62,009 nucleotides of DNA from Nitrosospira sp. (GTDB lineage Bacteria; Pseudomonadota; Gammaproteobacteria; Burkholderiales; Nitrosomonadaceae). The DNA is taken from positions 1 through 62,009 of the forward strand of contig JACDSH010000013.1 of the NCBI GenBank assembly GCA_013450215.1, in the 5' to 3' direction. Of this stretch, positions 27,913 through 39,420 are shown piece by piece. A program made the position numbers and the translations under genes. The notes beneath the pieces are model-generated. The model made no database searches and was not told the DNA's origin. It saw only the letters and a list, made by a program, of their open reading frames with translations. Positions within the stretch are counted from its first letter, which is position 1. The number at the start of each line of letters is the position of its first letter.

Positions 27913-28452
27913 TCAATTCTTAAATGGGAACTTAAATGCTGCCAGCAATGCCTTGGCCTCTGCATCGGTCTTGGCGGTGGTGGTGATGGTGATATTCATC
28001 CCCCTCAGTGCATCGATCTTGTCGTACTCAATCTCCGGGAAGATGATCTGCTCCTTGACGCCCATGTTGTAGTTACCGCGCCCATCGAATGCCTTCCCTG
28101 AGATTCCACGGAAGTCTCTGATCCGGGGTATCGCAACACTGACCAACCGATCCAGAAATTCATACATCCGGACACGTCTCAGCGTGACCATACATCCAAC
28201 CGGATAAGCTTCACGCACCTTAAAGGTCGCGATCGACTTCTTTGCCTTGGTCACAACCGGCTTCTGTCCGGCGATCTTTTGCATGTCCCCTACTGCGTTA
28301 TCCATGATCTTCTTATCAGCAATCGCCTCACCCACACCCATGTTCAGCGTGATCTTGCGAATACGGGGTACTTCCATCATGGATTTGTAGCCAAACTGCT
28401 GCATCAGCTGTTTAACGACGGTATCACGATAATATTCTTGCAACCGAGCCAT
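27913..28452 (-). CDS. rplE: 50S ribosomal protein L5
   Basis: The 179-residue protein has [16 protein letters not shown] and [20 protein letters not shown], the L5 signatures. It binds 5S rRNA in the central protuberance. It is 17 bp after rplX. Confidence 0.98.
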   Translation of the reverse strand: MARLQEYYRDTVVKQLMQQFGYKSMMEVPRIRKITLNMGVGEAIADKKIMDNAVGDMQKIAGQKPVVTKAKKSIATFKVREAYPVGCMVTLRRVRMYEFLDRLVSVAIPRIRDFRGISGKAFDGRGNYNMGVKEQIIFPEIEYDKIDALRGMNITITTTAKTDAEAKALLAAFKFPFKN

Positions 28453-28469
28453 AATTCCCTCATTCCTAC

Positions 28470-28787
28470 TCAGGCGTTGAGCAACTCGCCATTCGATTTG
28501 AAATATCGTACCTTGCGCTTGTCTTCTAACGTTTTAAATCCAACTCTGTCGGCCTTCTGCGTCGTCGGATTAAAAATCGCTATATTTGAAATCTGTATCG
28601 GCTTTTCCATCGCAATGATCCCACCCGCCGTTCCCTTTGCTGGGTTTGGGCTCTGATGCTTCTTAACCTTGTTGATACCCTCAACCAAGATGAGATCACT
28701 ATCCGCAATACGCAATACCGTACCGCGCTTTCCTTTATCCTTACCTGTGATGACGATCACATCGTCACCCTTCTTTATCTTCTGCAT
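28470..28787 (-). CDS. rplX: 50S ribosomal protein L24
   Basis: The 105-residue protein has an N-terminal KOW motif ([20 protein letters not shown]), typical of L24, an early assembly protein. It lies between rplN and rplE. Confidence 0.97.
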   Translation of the reverse strand: MQKIKKGDDVIVITGKDKGKRGTVLRIADSDLILVEGINKVKKHQSPNPAKGTAGGIIAMEKPIQISNIAIFNPTTQKADRVGFKTLEDKRKVRYFKSNGELLNA

Positions 28788-28807
28788 ACTAACTCCTTAC
28801 CGTGCGC

Positions 28808-29176
28808 TTAAAGAACTTCTGGCGCAAGGGAGACGATTTTCATAAAGCGCGCATTACGCAGCTCACGTGTTACCGGGCCAAATATGCGGGTTCCGATCGG
28901 CTCTAGCTTGGCATTCAATAATACGGCCGCATTGCTGTCAAACTTGATGAGTGATCCGTCTGCACGTCTCACACCCTTTGCGGTCCGTACCACAACCGCA
29001 TTGTAGATCTCGCCCTTCTTGACTCGGCCGCGGGGGGCCGCATCCTTAATGGTGACCTTAATCACATCACCAATCCCTGCGTAGCGTCGTTTAGACCCCC
29101 CCAAGACCTTGATGCACATGATCGATCGCGCACCGGTATTGTCGGCCGCTTGTAGAATAGTTTGCATTTGAATCAT
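28808..29176 (-). CDS. rplN: 50S ribosomal protein L14
   Basis: The 122-residue protein starts [19 protein letters not shown] and ends [13 protein letters not shown], as in other L14 proteins. It is the first gene of the spc operon. The 254-bp gap upstream holds a strong promoter, matching the E. coli S10/spc boundary. Confidence 0.98.
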   Translation of the reverse strand: MIQMQTILQAADNTGARSIMCIKVLGGSKRRYAGIGDVIKVTIKDAAPRGRVKKGEIYNAVVVRTAKGVRRADGSLIKFDSNAAVLLNAKLEPIGTRIFGPVTRELRNARFMKIVSLAPEVL

Positions 29177-29315
29177 TTTTACTCACTCCTCCAACTTTTC
29201 CAGTTCAGGTTGCCCTGTATGGATAGTATTGGATCCCGTTAGGGTTATGACGGTGCCAGTTATTAACTAGCGACGCGTATTAAAAATCTAAAAACCAGTT
29301 GCCTGAAGAGGCGTG

Positions 29316-29344
29316 ATTATACGGTGTCTCTTGCAGGTTAACAA
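29316..29344 (-). promoter_or_regulatory. spc operon promoter upstream of rplN
   Basis: On the minus strand TTGTTA (29339-29344) and a perfect TATAAT (29316-29321) are separated by 17 bases. It lies about 140 bp upstream of rplN in the only long gap of the S10-spc cluster. An interrupted dyad GGTTAA-GATAT/ATATC-TTG-TTAACC (29336-29377) overlaps the -35 and could be an operator or the stem that ends the S10 transcript. Confidence 0.8.
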
Positions 29345-29430
29345 GATATAAACCTAGTTAGCCGTAATATCTTAACCAACTCCCCTTTCTAAAATAATTG
29401 CCCATCCTCGGTCTCTACTCGTTAAATCAA

Positions 29431-29694
29431 TCAGGCCGGATTGCCCTTTTCAATCAACTTAGTCACCCGCCATGCCTTGGTCTTTGAGAGTGGCCGACAC
29501 TCCTCAATCGTGACCAGATCACCCATATGAAATTCATTGCTCTCATCGTGTGCGTGGTACTTCTTGGTACGGACCATGATCTTTCCATAGAGTGGGTGCT
29601 TTACCTTCCTCTCCACCAAAACGGTGATAGTCTTGTTCATCTTATCGCTCACCACCTTACCCGAGAGGCTGCGTCCTGAATTTGTTTCGCTCAT
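29431..29694 (-). CDS. rpsQ: 30S ribosomal protein S17
   Basis: The 87-residue OB-fold protein has [19 protein letters not shown] and the [12 protein letters not shown] motif. It overlaps rpmC by 4 bases and is the last gene of the S10 operon. Confidence 0.97.
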   Translation of the reverse strand: MSETNSGRSLSGKVVSDKMNKTITVLVERKVKHPLYGKIMVRTKKYHAHDESNEFHMGDLVTIEECRPLSKTKAWRVTKLIEKGNPA

Positions 29695-29885
29695 AATTGT
29701 TTTGCTTTCTGACTGATGATGGTTTTGGTGCGCGCGATATCACGTCGCACAATCTGTAACTGGTTGGTATTACCCAGTTGCTGAGTGGCATGCTGCATCC
29801 TTAATCCAAACTGCGCCTTCAGCAATGACATTAACTCTTGCTGTAACTCTGCAGGGTTTTTGTTTCTGAGTTCACTTGTCTTCAT
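29691..29885 (-). CDS. rpmC: 50S ribosomal protein L29
   Basis: This 64-residue protein forms a two-helix hairpin near the peptide exit. [20 protein letters not shown] and [14 protein letters not shown] are the L29 motifs. It starts 2 bp after rplP and overlaps rpsQ by 4 bases. Confidence 0.96.
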   Translation of the reverse strand: MKTSELRNKNPAELQQELMSLLKAQFGLRMQHATQQLGNTNQLQIVRRDIARTKTIISQKAKQL

Positions 29886-29887
29886 AA

Positions 29888-30304
29888 TTAAACGCCCAGT
29901 TGTCTGACAACAAATGTGGTTTCAATCGGTAGCTTAGCAGCTGCTAACCGGAATGCCTGACGTGCTAATACTTCATCAACCCCGTCCATTTCATACAGCA
30001 TCTTGCCGGGTTGAATCTCTGCCACAAAGTATTCTGGATTTCCCTTTCCATTACCCATACGAACTTCTGCCGGTTTGTGCGATATCGGTTTATCCGGGAA
30101 TATACGGATCCAGATACGACCCCCGCGCTTGATGTGGCGAGTCATGGCCCGTCTTGCTGCCTCGATCTGGCGGGCTGTCAAGCGACCCCGGCCCACGGCC
30201 TTGAGTCCATACTCACCAAAACTCACCTTAGCGCCCCGGGTCGCAACACCCTTGTTGCGGCCTTTTTGCTGTTTACGGTATTTTGATCTAGCTGGTTGCT
30301 GCAT
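29888..30304 (-). CDS. rplP: 50S ribosomal protein L16
   Basis: The 138-residue protein begins [19 protein letters not shown] and contains [21 protein letters not shown], the loop region close to the peptidyl-transferase centre. It overlaps the end of rpsC by 17 bases. Confidence 0.98.
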   Translation of the reverse strand: MQQPARSKYRKQQKGRNKGVATRGAKVSFGEYGLKAVGRGRLTARQIEAARRAMTRHIKRGGRIWIRIFPDKPISHKPAEVRMGNGKGNPEYFVAEIQPGKMLYEMDGVDEVLARQAFRLAAAKLPIETTFVVRQLGV

Positions 30305-31217
30305 CTTTTGCTCCTGGCTTTACTGTTTTGACTATCTTCTTGGCCGCTGTCTTGACGGGGGCCTTTGCATCTGTTTTGTCAGCCCTCTTAACCGCCTTTA
30401 CCGCAACCTTCGTTTCACCCCCGGTCTTGGCCTTAGGCTTGGCCTTTACCGCTGGCTTCACGGTCTCCGCTGCCGCAACCTTAGGTAATCCTGCTGGGGG
30501 CCTTTTAGGGGCCGACGGACGTTTCTTTTCGATTTCATTTGCAGGCATCGCTGAAACTGGCGCGGCCGCTACGGCAGGCTGCTCGTTATGTCCGATCACC
30601 TCACCCTTAAACACCCATACCTTGATACCGATGATCCCATACGTGGTCTGAGCTTCGGATGTACCATAATCCAGATCAGCTCTTAACGTATGGAGTGGTA
30701 CGCGGCCCTCACGGTACCACTCTCTCCGAGCGATTTCGATCCCGTTCAGTCGACCTGAACTCATGATCTTGATTCCCTGAGCGCCCAGACGCATTGCATT
30801 CTGCATGGCCCTCTTCATGGCCCTACGAAACATGATCCGTTTTTCGAGCTGCTGAGCGATATTATCTGCGATCAACTGAGCATCAATCTCAGGTTTACGA
30901 ATCTCTTCGATATTGACATGGACCGGCACACCCATTCGTTTCTGTAGTTCACTACGAAGGACTTCGATATCCTCACCCTTCTTACCGATTACGATTCCTG
31001 GACGGGAGCTATAGATGGTGATCCGAGCGTTCTTAGAGGGCCTCTCGATGATGACTCGACCAACCGAAGCATGTGCCAGCTTCTTTTTGAGGTACTCACG
31101 TACCTTGATATCTTCATTCAGCATCACTGGAAAGTTTTTGCTGTTGGCGTACCATTTCGATGACCAATTCTTCAGTACGGAGAGTCGAAAGCCTGTTGGA
31201 TGTATTTTCTGTCCCAT
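30288..31217 (-). CDS. rpsC: 30S ribosomal protein S3 with long C-terminal extension
   Basis: The first ~214 residues are a standard S3: KH domain with [18 protein letters not shown]-like loop (about 70-90), and the C-terminal S3 domain ending [13 protein letters not shown]3 lies at the mRNA entry tunnel and helps unwind mRNA. The remaining ~95 residues are rich in Ala, Lys, Pro and Val, with repeated KA/VK/PK steps, and are probably disordered and basic. Most bacterial S3 proteins are about 210-240 residues. The frame stays open to a stop inside the rplP start region, so the extension is not an obvious frameshift artefact. Confidence 0.96.
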   Translation of the reverse strand: MGQKIHPTGFRLSVLKNWSSKWYANSKNFPVMLNEDIKVREYLKKKLAHASVGRVIIERPSKNARITIYSSRPGIVIGKKGEDIEVLRSELQKRMGVPVHVNIEEIRKPEIDAQLIADNIAQQLEKRIMFRRAMKRAMQNAMRLGAQGIKIMSSGRLNGIEIARREWYREGRVPLHTLRADLDYGTSEAQTTYGIIGIKVWVFKGEVIGHNEQPAVAAAPVSAMPANEIEKKRPSAPKRPPAGLPKVAAAETVKPAVKAKPKAKTGGETKVAVKAVKRADKTDAKAPVKTAAKKIVKTVKPGAKDAATS

Positions 31218-31235
31218 AATTCCCTCGTGCGTCCT

Positions 31236-31583
31236 TTATTTTTTATTGCCGGCTTTGTCGCCGACGGTGAGAAGTATGTGACAGGTTGGCTTGACGATCC
31301 GATTACCACGACCCTTGGCCCGTGTGCTGGTACGCATCAGAGAGCGTCCTCGGTCGACATATATCGTTGATACTTTTAACTCATCGATATCTGCACCCTC
31401 ATTATGCTCAGCATTGGCAATTGCGGACTCCAGCAATTTACGAATGATGACCGCACCCTTCTTCGGGCTGAATGCGAGCAAGTTAAGCGCACGATCCACC
31501 GGCAATCCTCGGATCTGGTCTGCGACCAACCTACCCTTTTGCTCCGATAACCGAACCCCACGTAGTATTGCAGTTGTTTGCAT
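31236..31583 (-). CDS. rplV: 50S ribosomal protein L22
   Basis: I choose the second ATG (31583, 115 residues) because AGGAG sits 8 bases before it but only 2 before the ATG at 31589. [19 protein letters not shown] at the start and the exit-tunnel hairpin [20 protein letters not shown] are diagnostic. Confidence 0.96.
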   Translation of the reverse strand: MQTTAILRGVRLSEQKGRLVADQIRGLPVDRALNLLAFSPKKGAVIIRKLLESAIANAEHNEGADIDELKVSTIYVDRGRSLMRTSTRAKGRGNRIVKPTCHILLTVGDKAGNKK

Positions 31584-31594
31584 ATTCATCGCTC

Positions 31595-31885
31595 CTATTT
31601 CTTCGACCCGGCTGCAGCAGCCTTCTTGTCGCCAGAATGTCCCTTGAATGTACGTGTGTGGGAAAATTCACCCAGCTTATGTCCAACCATATTCTCAGTC
31701 ACGTAGACGGGGATATGCTGCTTCCCATTATGGATTGCGATGGTCAGTCCAATAAAGTCTGGCAGAACGGTTGAACGCCGTGACCAGGTCTTAATGGGAC
31801 GCTTATCATTGGTCGCGCGTGCTGTCTCGACCTTGGTTATTAGGTGCAAATCTACAAATGGGCCTTTTTTTACTGAACGTGCCAT
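31595..31885 (-). CDS. rpsS: 30S ribosomal protein S19
   Basis: The 96-residue protein has [14 protein letters not shown] at the N-terminus and [20 protein letters not shown] at the C-terminus. It lies in the head of the 30S subunit. It is 6 bp after rplB. Confidence 0.98.
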   Translation of the reverse strand: MARSVKKGPFVDLHLITKVETARATNDKRPIKTWSRRSTVLPDFIGLTIAIHNGKQHIPVYVTENMVGHKLGEFSHTRTFKGHSGDKKAAAAGSKK

Positions 31886-31891
31886 GATTTA

Positions 31892-32725
31892 TTATCCCTT
31901 GTTCGAATAGCGGCGGCGTACGATCATGCCGTCGGTGCGCTTGTTGCCACGGGTCCGATAACCCTTTGCAGGTGTTCCCCACGGACTGACCGGATGACGA
32001 CCTGCGGCAGTCTTTCCTTCACCGCCTCCGTGAGGATGGTCGACCGGATTCATTACCACACCCCGAACAGTCGGCCGAATACCTCTCCAGCGGTTTGCAC
32101 CCGCCTTGCCGATGGATCTCAGGTTATGCTCTTCATTGCCAACCTCTCCAAGGGTTGCACGGCAATCGACATGCACCTTACGAATTTCACCAGAACGTAG
32201 CCGCAGCTGTGCGTAATCCCCTTCCCGAGCCAGCAACTGAACAGATGTACCCGCAGAACGGGCCAACTGAGCACCTTTTCCAGGGAGCATTTCCACGCAG
32301 TGGATCGTACTTCCAACCGGGATATTGCGAAGTGGCAAGGTATTACCATTCTTGATGGGAGCATCACCCCCGTTGATGAGTTGCATCCCCGCGCTGATAC
32401 CCTTTGGGGCAATGATGTAACGACGCTCGCCATCTGCATAACATAGCAGGGCCAGATTGGCACTTCGGTTCGGATCATATTCTAGCCGCTCGACCTTTGC
32501 TGGTATGCCGTCCTTATTGCGACGGAAGTCGACCTTACGGTAGTGCTGCTTATGACCCCCGCCCATATGCCGGGTGGTGATATGACCATTATTATTACGA
32601 CCTGCGGTATGACTCTGCTTTTCCAGAAGCTTTGAGTAGGGTGCGCCCTTGTGCAAGTCTGGATTAACGACCTTAATGACCGCGCGTCGCCCAGGAGAGG
32701 TTGGTTTAACTTTAATCAGTGCCAT
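31892..32725 (-). CDS. rplB: 50S ribosomal protein L2
   Basis: The 277-residue protein includes [18 protein letters not shown] near the N-terminus and the [11 protein letters not shown] loop with the conserved His near the peptidyl-transferase centre. It shares one base with rplW upstream. Confidence 0.99.
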   Translation of the reverse strand: MALIKVKPTSPGRRAVIKVVNPDLHKGAPYSKLLEKQSHTAGRNNNGHITTRHMGGGHKQHYRKVDFRRNKDGIPAKVERLEYDPNRSANLALLCYADGERRYIIAPKGISAGMQLINGGDAPIKNGNTLPLRNIPVGSTIHCVEMLPGKGAQLARSAGTSVQLLAREGDYAQLRLRSGEIRKVHVDCRATLGEVGNEEHNLRSIGKAGANRWRGIRPTVRGVVMNPVDHPHGGGEGKTAAGRHPVSPWGTPAKGYRTRGNKRTDGMIVRRRYSNKG

Positions 32726-33060
32726 TATTTGCCTCCCCCTTGTGCGATTTCAGCAAAATTTATTTCCTGTCCAGCCTTGATCCCTACAAAGGCCTTCTTC
32801 CAGTTACTACGTCGGCCCATGAAACGGCCAAAACGCTTTTCCTTACCCTTGATATTGGCTACTTGCACTGTATCTACCTGAATACTTTGTGCCTTCCACA
32901 TCAACTCAACCGCCGCCTTGATCTCAGCCTTGGTTGCATCCTGAACGACACGAAAGATGATCTGATTATGTTTTTCAGCGATGAGGGTCGCCTTTTCGGA
33001 GACCTGAGGGGCCAGTATGATCTGCATCAGCCTTTCAGGATTGAATGTTTTTGTGGTCAT
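32725..33060 (-). CDS. rplW: 50S ribosomal protein L23
   Basis: The 111-residue protein has [20 protein letters not shown] and the conserved [16 protein letters not shown] hairpin. L23 is the docking site for trigger factor and SRP at the exit tunnel. It overlaps rplD by 4 bases. Confidence 0.97.
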   Translation of the reverse strand: MTTKTFNPERLMQIILAPQVSEKATLIAEKHNQIIFRVVQDATKAEIKAAVELMWKAQSIQVDTVQVANIKGKEKRFGRFMGRRSNWKKAFVGIKAGQEINFAEIAQGGGK

Positions 33061-33677
33061 GCCAGCAACTCCTCTATTTGTGTCACCGCACTGCGAGTCA
33101 TGATGACATTAGCAAAACGCAGAAGGCTGACGGGGTCTGCGTGGCCGACCTCGACGATCATCACATGCGGCAGATTACGTGAAGAGAGGTACAGATTCTC
33201 GTCCACCTTGTCTGTGATAATCATCACCTCATCCATCCCTAAGCTCTTTAATTTCTGCGCGAGTGTCTTAGTCTTTGGAGTATCTACTGTGAAATTATCA
33301 ACCACTGACAACCGATTCTCACGAACCAGCTGCGATAAGATTGCACCTATTCCAGCACGGTACATCTTCCGGTTGAGTTTATGACTAAAATTTTCTTCAG
33401 GGCTATTAGGGAAAATCTTGCCGCCCCCACGCCACAATGGGCTAGAGGCCATCCCTGCACGCGCACGTCCCGTGCCCTTTTGTCCCCATGGCTTGCGTGT
33501 GGACTTGGCAACATCTGAACGTCCTTTCTGAGCACGGTTGGCGCTACGTGCATTGGCCAGGTAGGCTGTTACCACCTGGTGGACGAGAGATTCATTGTAT
33601 TCACGGGCAAACAGTGCGTCCGATGCCGTAATATTGGAGTCCGACTGACCGTCATCTTTAATAAGTTTAATTTCCAT
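33057..33677 (-). CDS. rplD: 50S ribosomal protein L4
   Basis: The 206-residue protein includes the tunnel loop [21 protein letters not shown] (with the residues near macrolide sites). In enterobacteria L4 also regulates the S10 operon, but no leader like that is evident before rpsJ. It shares one base with rplC. Confidence 0.98.
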   Translation of the reverse strand: MEIKLIKDDGQSDSNITASDALFAREYNESLVHQVVTAYLANARSANRAQKGRSDVAKSTRKPWGQKGTGRARAGMASSPLWRGGGKIFPNSPEENFSHKLNRKMYRAGIGAILSQLVRENRLSVVDNFTVDTPKTKTLAQKLKSLGMDEVMIITDKVDENLYLSSRNLPHVMIVEVGHADPVSLLRFANVIMTRSAVTQIEELLA

Positions 33678-34378
33678 TATGCACCCGCCTTCTTGCCAGC
33701 CTTAGGATCGATCTTGATGGCAGGCTTAGCCCCAACCCTAGGAGTCTTGACGCTGGGATGTATGACAACATCACCGCCCCGTGAACCGGGGATTGCCCCC
33801 TTAATTAAGAGTAATCCGCGCTCAGAGTCTACCCGAATGACAACCAGATTCTGGGTGGTCCTTTGCACACTTCCCAGATGTCCGGACATCCGCTTACCGG
33901 GGAATACTCGACCCGGATCCTGTGCCATCCCGATAGATCCTGGGACGTTGTGTGATTTTGAGTTTCCGTGCGTTGCACGATTTGATGAAAAGTGATGTCT
34001 CTTGATAACACCGGCATAACCCTTGCCGATTGAGATACCAGTTACATCCACCTTCTGCCCAACTTGGAAGATATCAACCGCAATGACAGCACCGGGTTTG
34101 AGAGTGGATAGCTGATCCGATGTTACACGAAACTCCTTGAGCATATGGCCGGCCTCAACAGCAGCCTTGGCGAAATGCCCCGCTGATGGTTTATTAACGC
34201 GACTGGCGCGCCGTTTGCCAAAAGTCACCTGCACGGCAGAGTAACCATCCGTATCAGGTGTTTTTATTTGGGTGACACGGTTGTTAGACACATCAAGCAC
34301 AGTCACCGGCTGGCTCTCACCATCATCAGTAAAAATGCGAGTCATGCCAACCTTGCGGCCGACTAGTCCTAAACTCAT
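33677..34378 (-). CDS. rplC: 50S ribosomal protein L3
   Basis: The 233-residue protein begins [17 protein letters not shown] and contains the [20 protein letters not shown] loop with the Gln that is methylated in many Proteobacteria. A 117-bp gap separates it from rpsJ. Confidence 0.98.
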   Translation of the reverse strand: MSLGLVGRKVGMTRIFTDDGESQPVTVLDVSNNRVTQIKTPDTDGYSAVQVTFGKRRASRVNKPSAGHFAKAAVEAGHMLKEFRVTSDQLSTLKPGAVIAVDIFQVGQKVDVTGISIGKGYAGVIKRHHFSSNRATHGNSKSHNVPGSIGMAQDPGRVFPGKRMSGHLGSVQRTTQNLVVIRVDSERGLLLIKGAIPGSRGGDVVIHPSVKTPRVGAKPAIKIDPKAGKKAGA

Positions 34379-34495
34379 TTTAATTTCCCTTTTTAAAGGT
34401 GCCGATTACAATTGACCGGCTTATTGCAAGCTTGTTCGAGTTACTTTTTCAGAAAGTGATTTGAAAATAGCGAACCCAAAACTCTTTTTATAAAA

Positions 34496-34804
34496 CTACA
34501 GCTTTATTTCTACATCTACGCCTGCAGGTAAATCCAACTTCATCAGAGCGTCTACAGTCTTGTCTGTTGGGTTCATGATATCCATCAACCGTAAATGGGT
34601 ACGTATCTCAAACTGATCACGGGAGGTCTTGTTCACATGTGGCGATCGTAATACGTCGAACCGCTCTATTCGGGTCGGCAGGGGTACAGGGCCCTTAACC
34701 ACTGCACCAGTACGCTTAGCGGTTTCAACAATCTCCATTGCTGATTTGTCGATCAGACGATAATCAAACGCCTTAAGGCGGATACGAATTTTCTGGTTTT
34801 GCAT
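34496..34804 (-). CDS. rpsJ: 30S ribosomal protein S10 / NusE
   Basis: The 102-residue protein has [20 protein letters not shown] and [20 protein letters not shown], the S10 signatures. It also serves as NusE in antitermination. It heads the S10 operon but follows tuf by only about 107 bp with no strong promoter visible, so read-through from the str operon is likely. Confidence 0.98.
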   Translation of the reverse strand: MQNQKIRIRLKAFDYRLIDKSAMEIVETAKRTGAVVKGPVPLPTRIERFDVLRSPHVNKTSRDQFEIRTHLRLMDIMNPTDKTVDALMKLDLPAGVDVEIKL

Positions 34805-34909
34805 TTATGTTAAACCTCAGTTAAACCTAGGGATGGAGGATACAGGATTCTGGATTCGGTGATTTGCTTTTTCAGCGCTTATTTCCGTATCCTGTCGCCT
34901 TAGTCCGCT

Positions 34910-36105
34910 CATTACTCAATAACTTTTGCAACGACGCCTGCGCCAACTGTTCTTCCACCCTCACGGATAGCAAAACGCAGCCCCTCTTCCATCGCAATCG
35001 GTGCTATCAGATTCACCGTCACAGAAACGTTATCTCCCGGCATCACCATCTCTGTTCCTGCCGGCAATTCAACTGCCCCAGTGACATCGGTGGTGCGGAA
35101 GTAGAACTGTGGACGGTAACCTTGGAAGAATGGCGTATGACGACCGCCCTCTTCCTTGCTCAACACGTAGATCTCAGCAGTAAACTTTGTGTGCGGAGTG
35201 ATGGAGCCTGGCTTTGCCAGTACTTGGCCACGCTCGACTTCCTCACGCTTGGTTCCGCGTAACAGCACGCCAACGTTGTCGCCTGCTTGGCCTTGATCAA
35301 GCAATTTACGGAACATCTCAACACCGGTACACACGGTCTTAAGGGTAGGCTTTAAACCCACAATCTCAATTTCCTCACCCACCTTAACGATCCCACGCTC
35401 GATCCGTCCCGTCACCACGGTACCGCGGCCAGAGATGGAGAAGACATCTTCCACTGGCATTAAGAATGCACCATCAATAGCACGGACTGGATCTGGAATG
35501 TACTCGTCCAGCGCATCAGCTAACTTATGGATGGAAGGCTCACCAATATCGCTCTGATCACCTTCAATGGCCTTCAGAGCAGATCCGATAATGACTGGGG
35601 TGTCATCACCCGGGAAGCTGTACTTGACGAGTAGTTCGCGTATCTCCATCTCCACCAGTTCCAGCAATTCAGCATCATCCACCATGTCTGCTTTGTTCAT
35701 GAAGACAATAATGTATGGAACTCCGACCTGGCGTGCCAGCAAGATATGCTCGCGTGTTTGTGGCATCGGGCCATCAGCGGCTGACACCACCAGAATGGCG
35801 CCGTCCATCTGCGCAGCACCGGTAATCATATTCTTAACGTAATCTGCGTGTCCTGGGCAATCCACGTGTGCATAGTGACGCTTCTGCGTCTCGTACTCAA
35901 CGTGGGCAGTATTAATAGTGATGCCGCGGGCCTTTTCTTCTGGTGCCGAATCAATCTGAGCGTAGCTCTTCGCTTCACCGCCAAACTTCTTCGACAACAC
36001 CATCGTAATCGCCGCTGTCAGCGTGGTCTTGCCATGATCTACGTGTCCAATCGTGCCTACATTGACGTGTGTCTTCGTCCGCTCAAATTTGCTCTTTGCC
36101 ATGGT
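34910..36105. repeat. tuf repeat copy 1 (direct repeat of 60383-61578)
   Basis: The 1,196-bp block covers the whole tuf coding sequence plus 2 bases after the stop and 3 before the start. In the stretches I compared it matches 60383-61578 base for base, and the translated products in more than one frame are the same. Flanking DNA differs at once on both sides, as expected from gene conversion. Confidence 0.9.
34912..36102 (-). CDS. tuf: elongation factor Tu (copy 1, str operon)
   Basis: The 396-residue GTPase has G1 GHVDHGKT, G2 around [14 protein letters not shown]3 DCPGHADY and G4 NKADMVDD, then the two beta-barrel domains. EF-Tu delivers aminoacyl-tRNA to the ribosome. The product is identical to the copy at 60385. 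It sits 25 bp after fusA and before rpsJ, as in str operons. Confidence 0.99.
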   Translation of the reverse strand: MAKSKFERTKTHVNVGTIGHVDHGKTTLTAAITMVLSKKFGGEAKSYAQIDSAPEEKARGITINTAHVEYETQKRHYAHVDCPGHADYVKNMITGAAQMDGAILVVSAADGPMPQTREHILLARQVGVPYIIVFMNKADMVDDAELLELVEMEIRELLVKYSFPGDDTPVIIGSALKAIEGDQSDIGEPSIHKLADALDEYIPDPVRAIDGAFLMPVEDVFSISGRGTVVTGRIERGIVKVGEEIEIVGLKPTLKTVCTGVEMFRKLLDQGQAGDNVGVLLRGTKREEVERGQVLAKPGSITPHTKFTAEIYVLSKEEGGRHTPFFQGYRPQFYFRTTDVTGAVELPAGTEMVMPGDNVSVTVNLIAPIAMEEGLRFAIREGGRTVGAGVVAKVIE

Positions 36106-36127
36106 TTTGTCCTATTCTTGGTATGAG

Positions 36128-38218
36128 TTATTTTTTATTGATGACCGCTTCAGCTACACTTTTCGGTGCTTCCGAGTATTGCTTAAATTCCATGGTGTAA
36201 GTTGCACGACCCTGAGTTGCAGAACGCAGTGATGTGGAGTAGCCAAACATCTCTGCCAATGGCACCTCTGCACGTATCACCTTCAATCCAGGCATGTCGT
36301 CCATGCCTTGTATCATCCCGCGGCGGGATGATAAGTCACCCACCACATTACCCATGAAATCTGCAGGCGTCTCAACCTCAACCGCCATCATTGGCTCCAG
36401 CAAGACTGGACTGGCTTTACGCATACCATCCTTAAATGCCATTGATGCTGCCATTTTGAAGGCGTTCTCATTCGAGTCTACGTCATGGTAAGAACCATCG
36501 AATAAAGTAACCTTGACATCAACCACTGGAAAACCTGCCAAAACCCCATTTGGCAGAGTTTCTCGCAGTCCCTTTTCTACTGCCGGGATGTACTCGCGAG
36601 GGACAGTTCCACCCTTGATTGCATCCACAAATTCAAATCCTTTACCCGCATCATTCGGCGCCATCCTAAGCCAGACATGACCATACTGACCGCGACCGCC
36701 GGACTGCTTGATGAACTTGCCCTCAATCTCAACTGATTTTCTAATAGCCTCGCGGTAAGCTACTTGTGGCGCGCCTACATTAGCTTCTACACCAAACTCT
36801 CGCTTCATGCGGTCAACAATGATCTCTAGATGTAACTCACCCATGCCGGAGATAATTGTCTGTCCAGACTCCTCATCTGTACGCACGCGGAAGGATGGAT
36901 CCTCCTGAGCCAGACGGTTCAAGGCGAGACCCATCTTTTCCTGATCTACCTTTGTCTTCGGTTCTACTGCCACATGAATCACGGGCTCTGGGAATACCAT
37001 CCTCTCCAGGGTAATGATCTTGGATGGGTCGCACAGAGTGTCACCTGTAACAGCCTCTTTCAATCCCACTGCGGCGGCTATATCACCCGCACGAACTTCT
37101 TTGATCTCTTCGCGTTGGTTGGCATGCATCTGCAATAAACGTCCAATACGCTCTTTACGACCCTTGATCGGGTTGTAGATGGTGTCCCCGGTTGCTACCA
37201 CACCGGAATAGACACGGAAGAAAATTAACTGCCCTACATAAGGGTCTGTTGCAATCTTGAAGGCCAGTGCAGAGAATGGGTCATCATCGCTGGCATGACG
37301 TTCATCCTTCTCCCCATTCTCTTTTTCACCATCAATTGCATGGATATCGACTGGTGATGGAAGATAGTCAATCACCGCATCCAGCATCGCCTGTACGCCC
37401 TTATTCTTAAAGGCGGATCCGCACAACATCGGAACGATCTCATTATTGATCGTTCTCATGCGCAATCCCTGCTTGATATCCGCAATAGAAAGATCGCCCT
37501 CTTCCAGGTACTTGTTCATTAACTCTTCATTCGCTTCTGCAGCAGTCTCCAGCATCTTCTCGCGCCATATTTTGGCATTTTCTTGCATGTCGGCTGGAAT
37601 TTCGCGTTCATCGAATTTCATCCCCTGGCTTGCGTCATCCCAGTATATGGCCTTCATCTTAAGCAGATCGACTACACCTTCGAATTTTTCTTCAGCACCG
37701 ATGGGGAGTTGAACGGGAATTGGATGGGCCTTTAGGCGGACCTGCATCTGCTCATATACGCGCATGAAATTGGCCCCTGCGCGGTCCATCTTATTAACAA
37801 ATGCAAGCCTTGGAACCTTATACCTGTTGGCTTGCCTCCATACAGTCTCGGTCTGCGGCTGGACCCCGCCAACTGCGCAGAAAACAGTACAAGCGCCATC
37901 CAGAACACGCAACGATCTCTCGACTTCAATAGTAAAGTCTACGTGTCCAGGGGTATCAATGATATTGATGCGGTGATCTGGGTAATTATTCTCCATCCCC
38001 TTCCAGAAACAGGTTGTTGCAGCCGAGGTGATGGTGATTCCACGCTCCTGCTCCTGCTCCATCCAGTCCATGGTGGCAGCTCCGTCATGTACCTCACCAA
38101 GCTTGTGCGACACTCCGGTATAAAACAGAATACGCTCGGTGGTGGTGGTCTTGCCGGCGTCGATATGCGCCATGATGCCGATATTCCGGTATCTCTCGAT
38201 GGGTGTTTTTCTTGCCAC
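36128..38218 (-). CDS. fusA: elongation factor G
   Basis: The 696-residue translocase has G1 [15 protein letters not shown]3 DTPGHVDF and G4 NKMDR, then domains II-V, including the conserved [10 protein letters not shown] of domain IV. The start is a GTG with GGAA upstream. It is separated from rpsG by 161 bp, rather long for this operon. Confidence 0.98.
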   Translation of the reverse strand: MARKTPIERYRNIGIMAHIDAGKTTTTERILFYTGVSHKLGEVHDGAATMDWMEQEQERGITITSAATTCFWKGMENNYPDHRINIIDTPGHVDFTIEVERSLRVLDGACTVFCAVGGVQPQTETVWRQANRYKVPRLAFVNKMDRAGANFMRVYEQMQVRLKAHPIPVQLPIGAEEKFEGVVDLLKMKAIYWDDASQGMKFDEREIPADMQENAKIWREKMLETAAEANEELMNKYLEEGDLSIADIKQGLRMRTINNEIVPMLCGSAFKNKGVQAMLDAVIDYLPSPVDIHAIDGEKENGEKDERHASDDDPFSALAFKIATDPYVGQLIFFRVYSGVVATGDTIYNPIKGRKERIGRLLQMHANQREEIKEVRAGDIAAAVGLKEAVTGDTLCDPSKIITLERMVFPEPVIHVAVEPKTKVDQEKMGLALNRLAQEDPSFRVRTDEESGQTIISGMGELHLEIIVDRMKREFGVEANVGAPQVAYREAIRKSVEIEGKFIKQSGGRGQYGHVWLRMAPNDAGKGFEFVDAIKGGTVPREYIPAVEKGLRETLPNGVLAGFPVVDVKVTLFDGSYHDVDSNENAFKMAASMAFKDGMRKASPVLLEPMMAVEVETPADFMGNVVGDLSSRRGMIQGMDDMPGLKVIRAEVPLAEMFGYSTSLRSATQGRATYTMEFKQYSEAPKSVAEAVINKK

Positions 38219-38379
38219 AGTATTCCAACCTTAAATTTAAACTACCCTGACGCCAACAATCTTGGGCAATATATCTGAAGAAAGTGCTTTTCTTATCAAG
38301 AAACTTGGTGCTGTAATTTCTTAAACAATAACTACATTGCCGCCTTGCTGATTCTTGCAATAGCGCGGGAGACCCTCTG

Positions 38380-38850
38380 CTAAAACCGGTAATGCGAAAA
38401 TGCCTTATTAGCCTCTGCCATACGGTGGACTTCTTCCCGCTTCTTGACTGCTCCACCGCGACCCTCAGCCGCTTCCGCTAATTCACCTGCAAGACGAGCG
38501 CCCATAGATTTCTCACCACGTTTACGAGCGGCATCACGCAACCATCTCATGGCCAGTGCATTGCGTCGGATTGAGCGCACTTCCACTGGGACTTGGTAGT
38601 TAGCACCTCCTACACGACGGCTTTTCACTTCAACCATCGGGCGAACATTAGACAAGGCCTGTGTAAACACCTCGACCGGATCCTTCCCGGTTTTCTTCTG
38701 GATCTGATCCATCGCCCCATAAATAATCCTTTCGGCGACCGATTTCTTGCCGCGAGTCATCAGAACATTGACGAATTTTGCTACCTCGGTATTGTGATAC
38801 TTAGGATCTGGCAAAATTTCGCGTTTCGGGACTTCTCTCCGTCTTGGCAT
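38380..38850 (-). CDS. rpsG: 30S ribosomal protein S7
   Basis: The 156-residue protein begins [17 protein letters not shown] and has [21 protein letters not shown]7 organises the 30S head and in E. coli represses the str operon. It lies 80 bp after rpsL. Confidence 0.98.
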   Translation of the reverse strand: MPRRREVPKREILPDPKYHNTEVAKFVNVLMTRGKKSVAERIIYGAMDQIQKKTGKDPVEVFTQALSNVRPMVEVKSRRVGGANYQVPVEVRSIRRNALAMRWLRDAARKRGEKSMGARLAGELAEAAEGRGGAVKKREEVHRMAEANKAFSHYRF

Positions 38851-38930
38851 TCTCTAACCTCGGTTGAATTATGATTTTTGTGTTTGTTCTGACTTACAGT
38901 AAACAATACACGCCAAACTTTACTTTATTC

Positions 38931-39308
38931 TTAAGATACTTTTGGTTTCTTGGCGCCGTACTTAGAACGGCTCTGTTTGCGATCCTTCACCCCAGCGGTG
39001 TCAAGACTGCCTCGTACCATGTGGTAACGAACCCCCGGCAAATCCTTCACCCGACCACCCCGTATCAGCACCACCGAGTGCTCCTGAAGATTGTGTCCTT
39101 CACCACCGATATAGCTTGACACCTCAAATCCATTGGTCAGTCGAACACGAGCAACCTTTCTTAAAGCCGAGTTCGGTTTCTTGGGTGTAGTAGTGTAGAC
39201 ACGGGTACAGACTCCGCGTTTTTGTGGACTATTGCCCAGCGCCGGAACCTTGCTCTTTACACGCTTTGCCGCGCGGGGCTTACGTACTAACTGACTGATT
39301 GTCGGCAT
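38931..39308 (-). CDS. rpsL: 30S ribosomal protein S12
   Basis: The 125-residue protein includes [18 protein letters not shown] and [16 protein letters not shown]. Both Lys residues associated with streptomycin resistance are wild type, so no resistance is predicted. The Asp in VKDLPG is the usual target of RimO, which is encoded at 42998. It is the first gene of the str operon. Confidence 0.98.
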   Translation of the reverse strand: MPTISQLVRKPRAAKRVKSKVPALGNSPQKRGVCTRVYTTTPKKPNSALRKVARVRLTNGFEVSSYIGGEGHNLQEHSVVLIRGGRVKDLPGVRYHMVRGSLDTAGVKDRKQSRSKYGAKKPKVS

Positions 39309-39318
39309 TCCTGTTCCC

Positions 39319-39358
39319 TAAAAAAACCAAGACGGCAATTTCACTATTATGCCGTCCG
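39319..39358 (-). terminator. terminator-like hairpin in the rpsL leader
   Basis: On the minus strand a 7-bp stem GACGGCA/TGCCGTC with a 12-base loop is followed by TTGG and seven T residues, ending about 12 bases before the rpsL start. It lies downstream of the TTGACA/TAGAAT promoter. It may be an attenuator for the str operon. The 4-base spacer before the T-run makes it a weaker intrinsic terminator. Confidence 0.55.
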
Positions 39359-39420
39359 TTTAAAATGAGTCGAATTTCTCGCCGATCCAAGCGGTACTTG
39401 GGCGACTAAAAAGACTGCGG

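Noticed and set aside
32719-33384. 221-codon plus-strand ORF
   Set aside because: It is antisense to rplW and rplD, which are certain.
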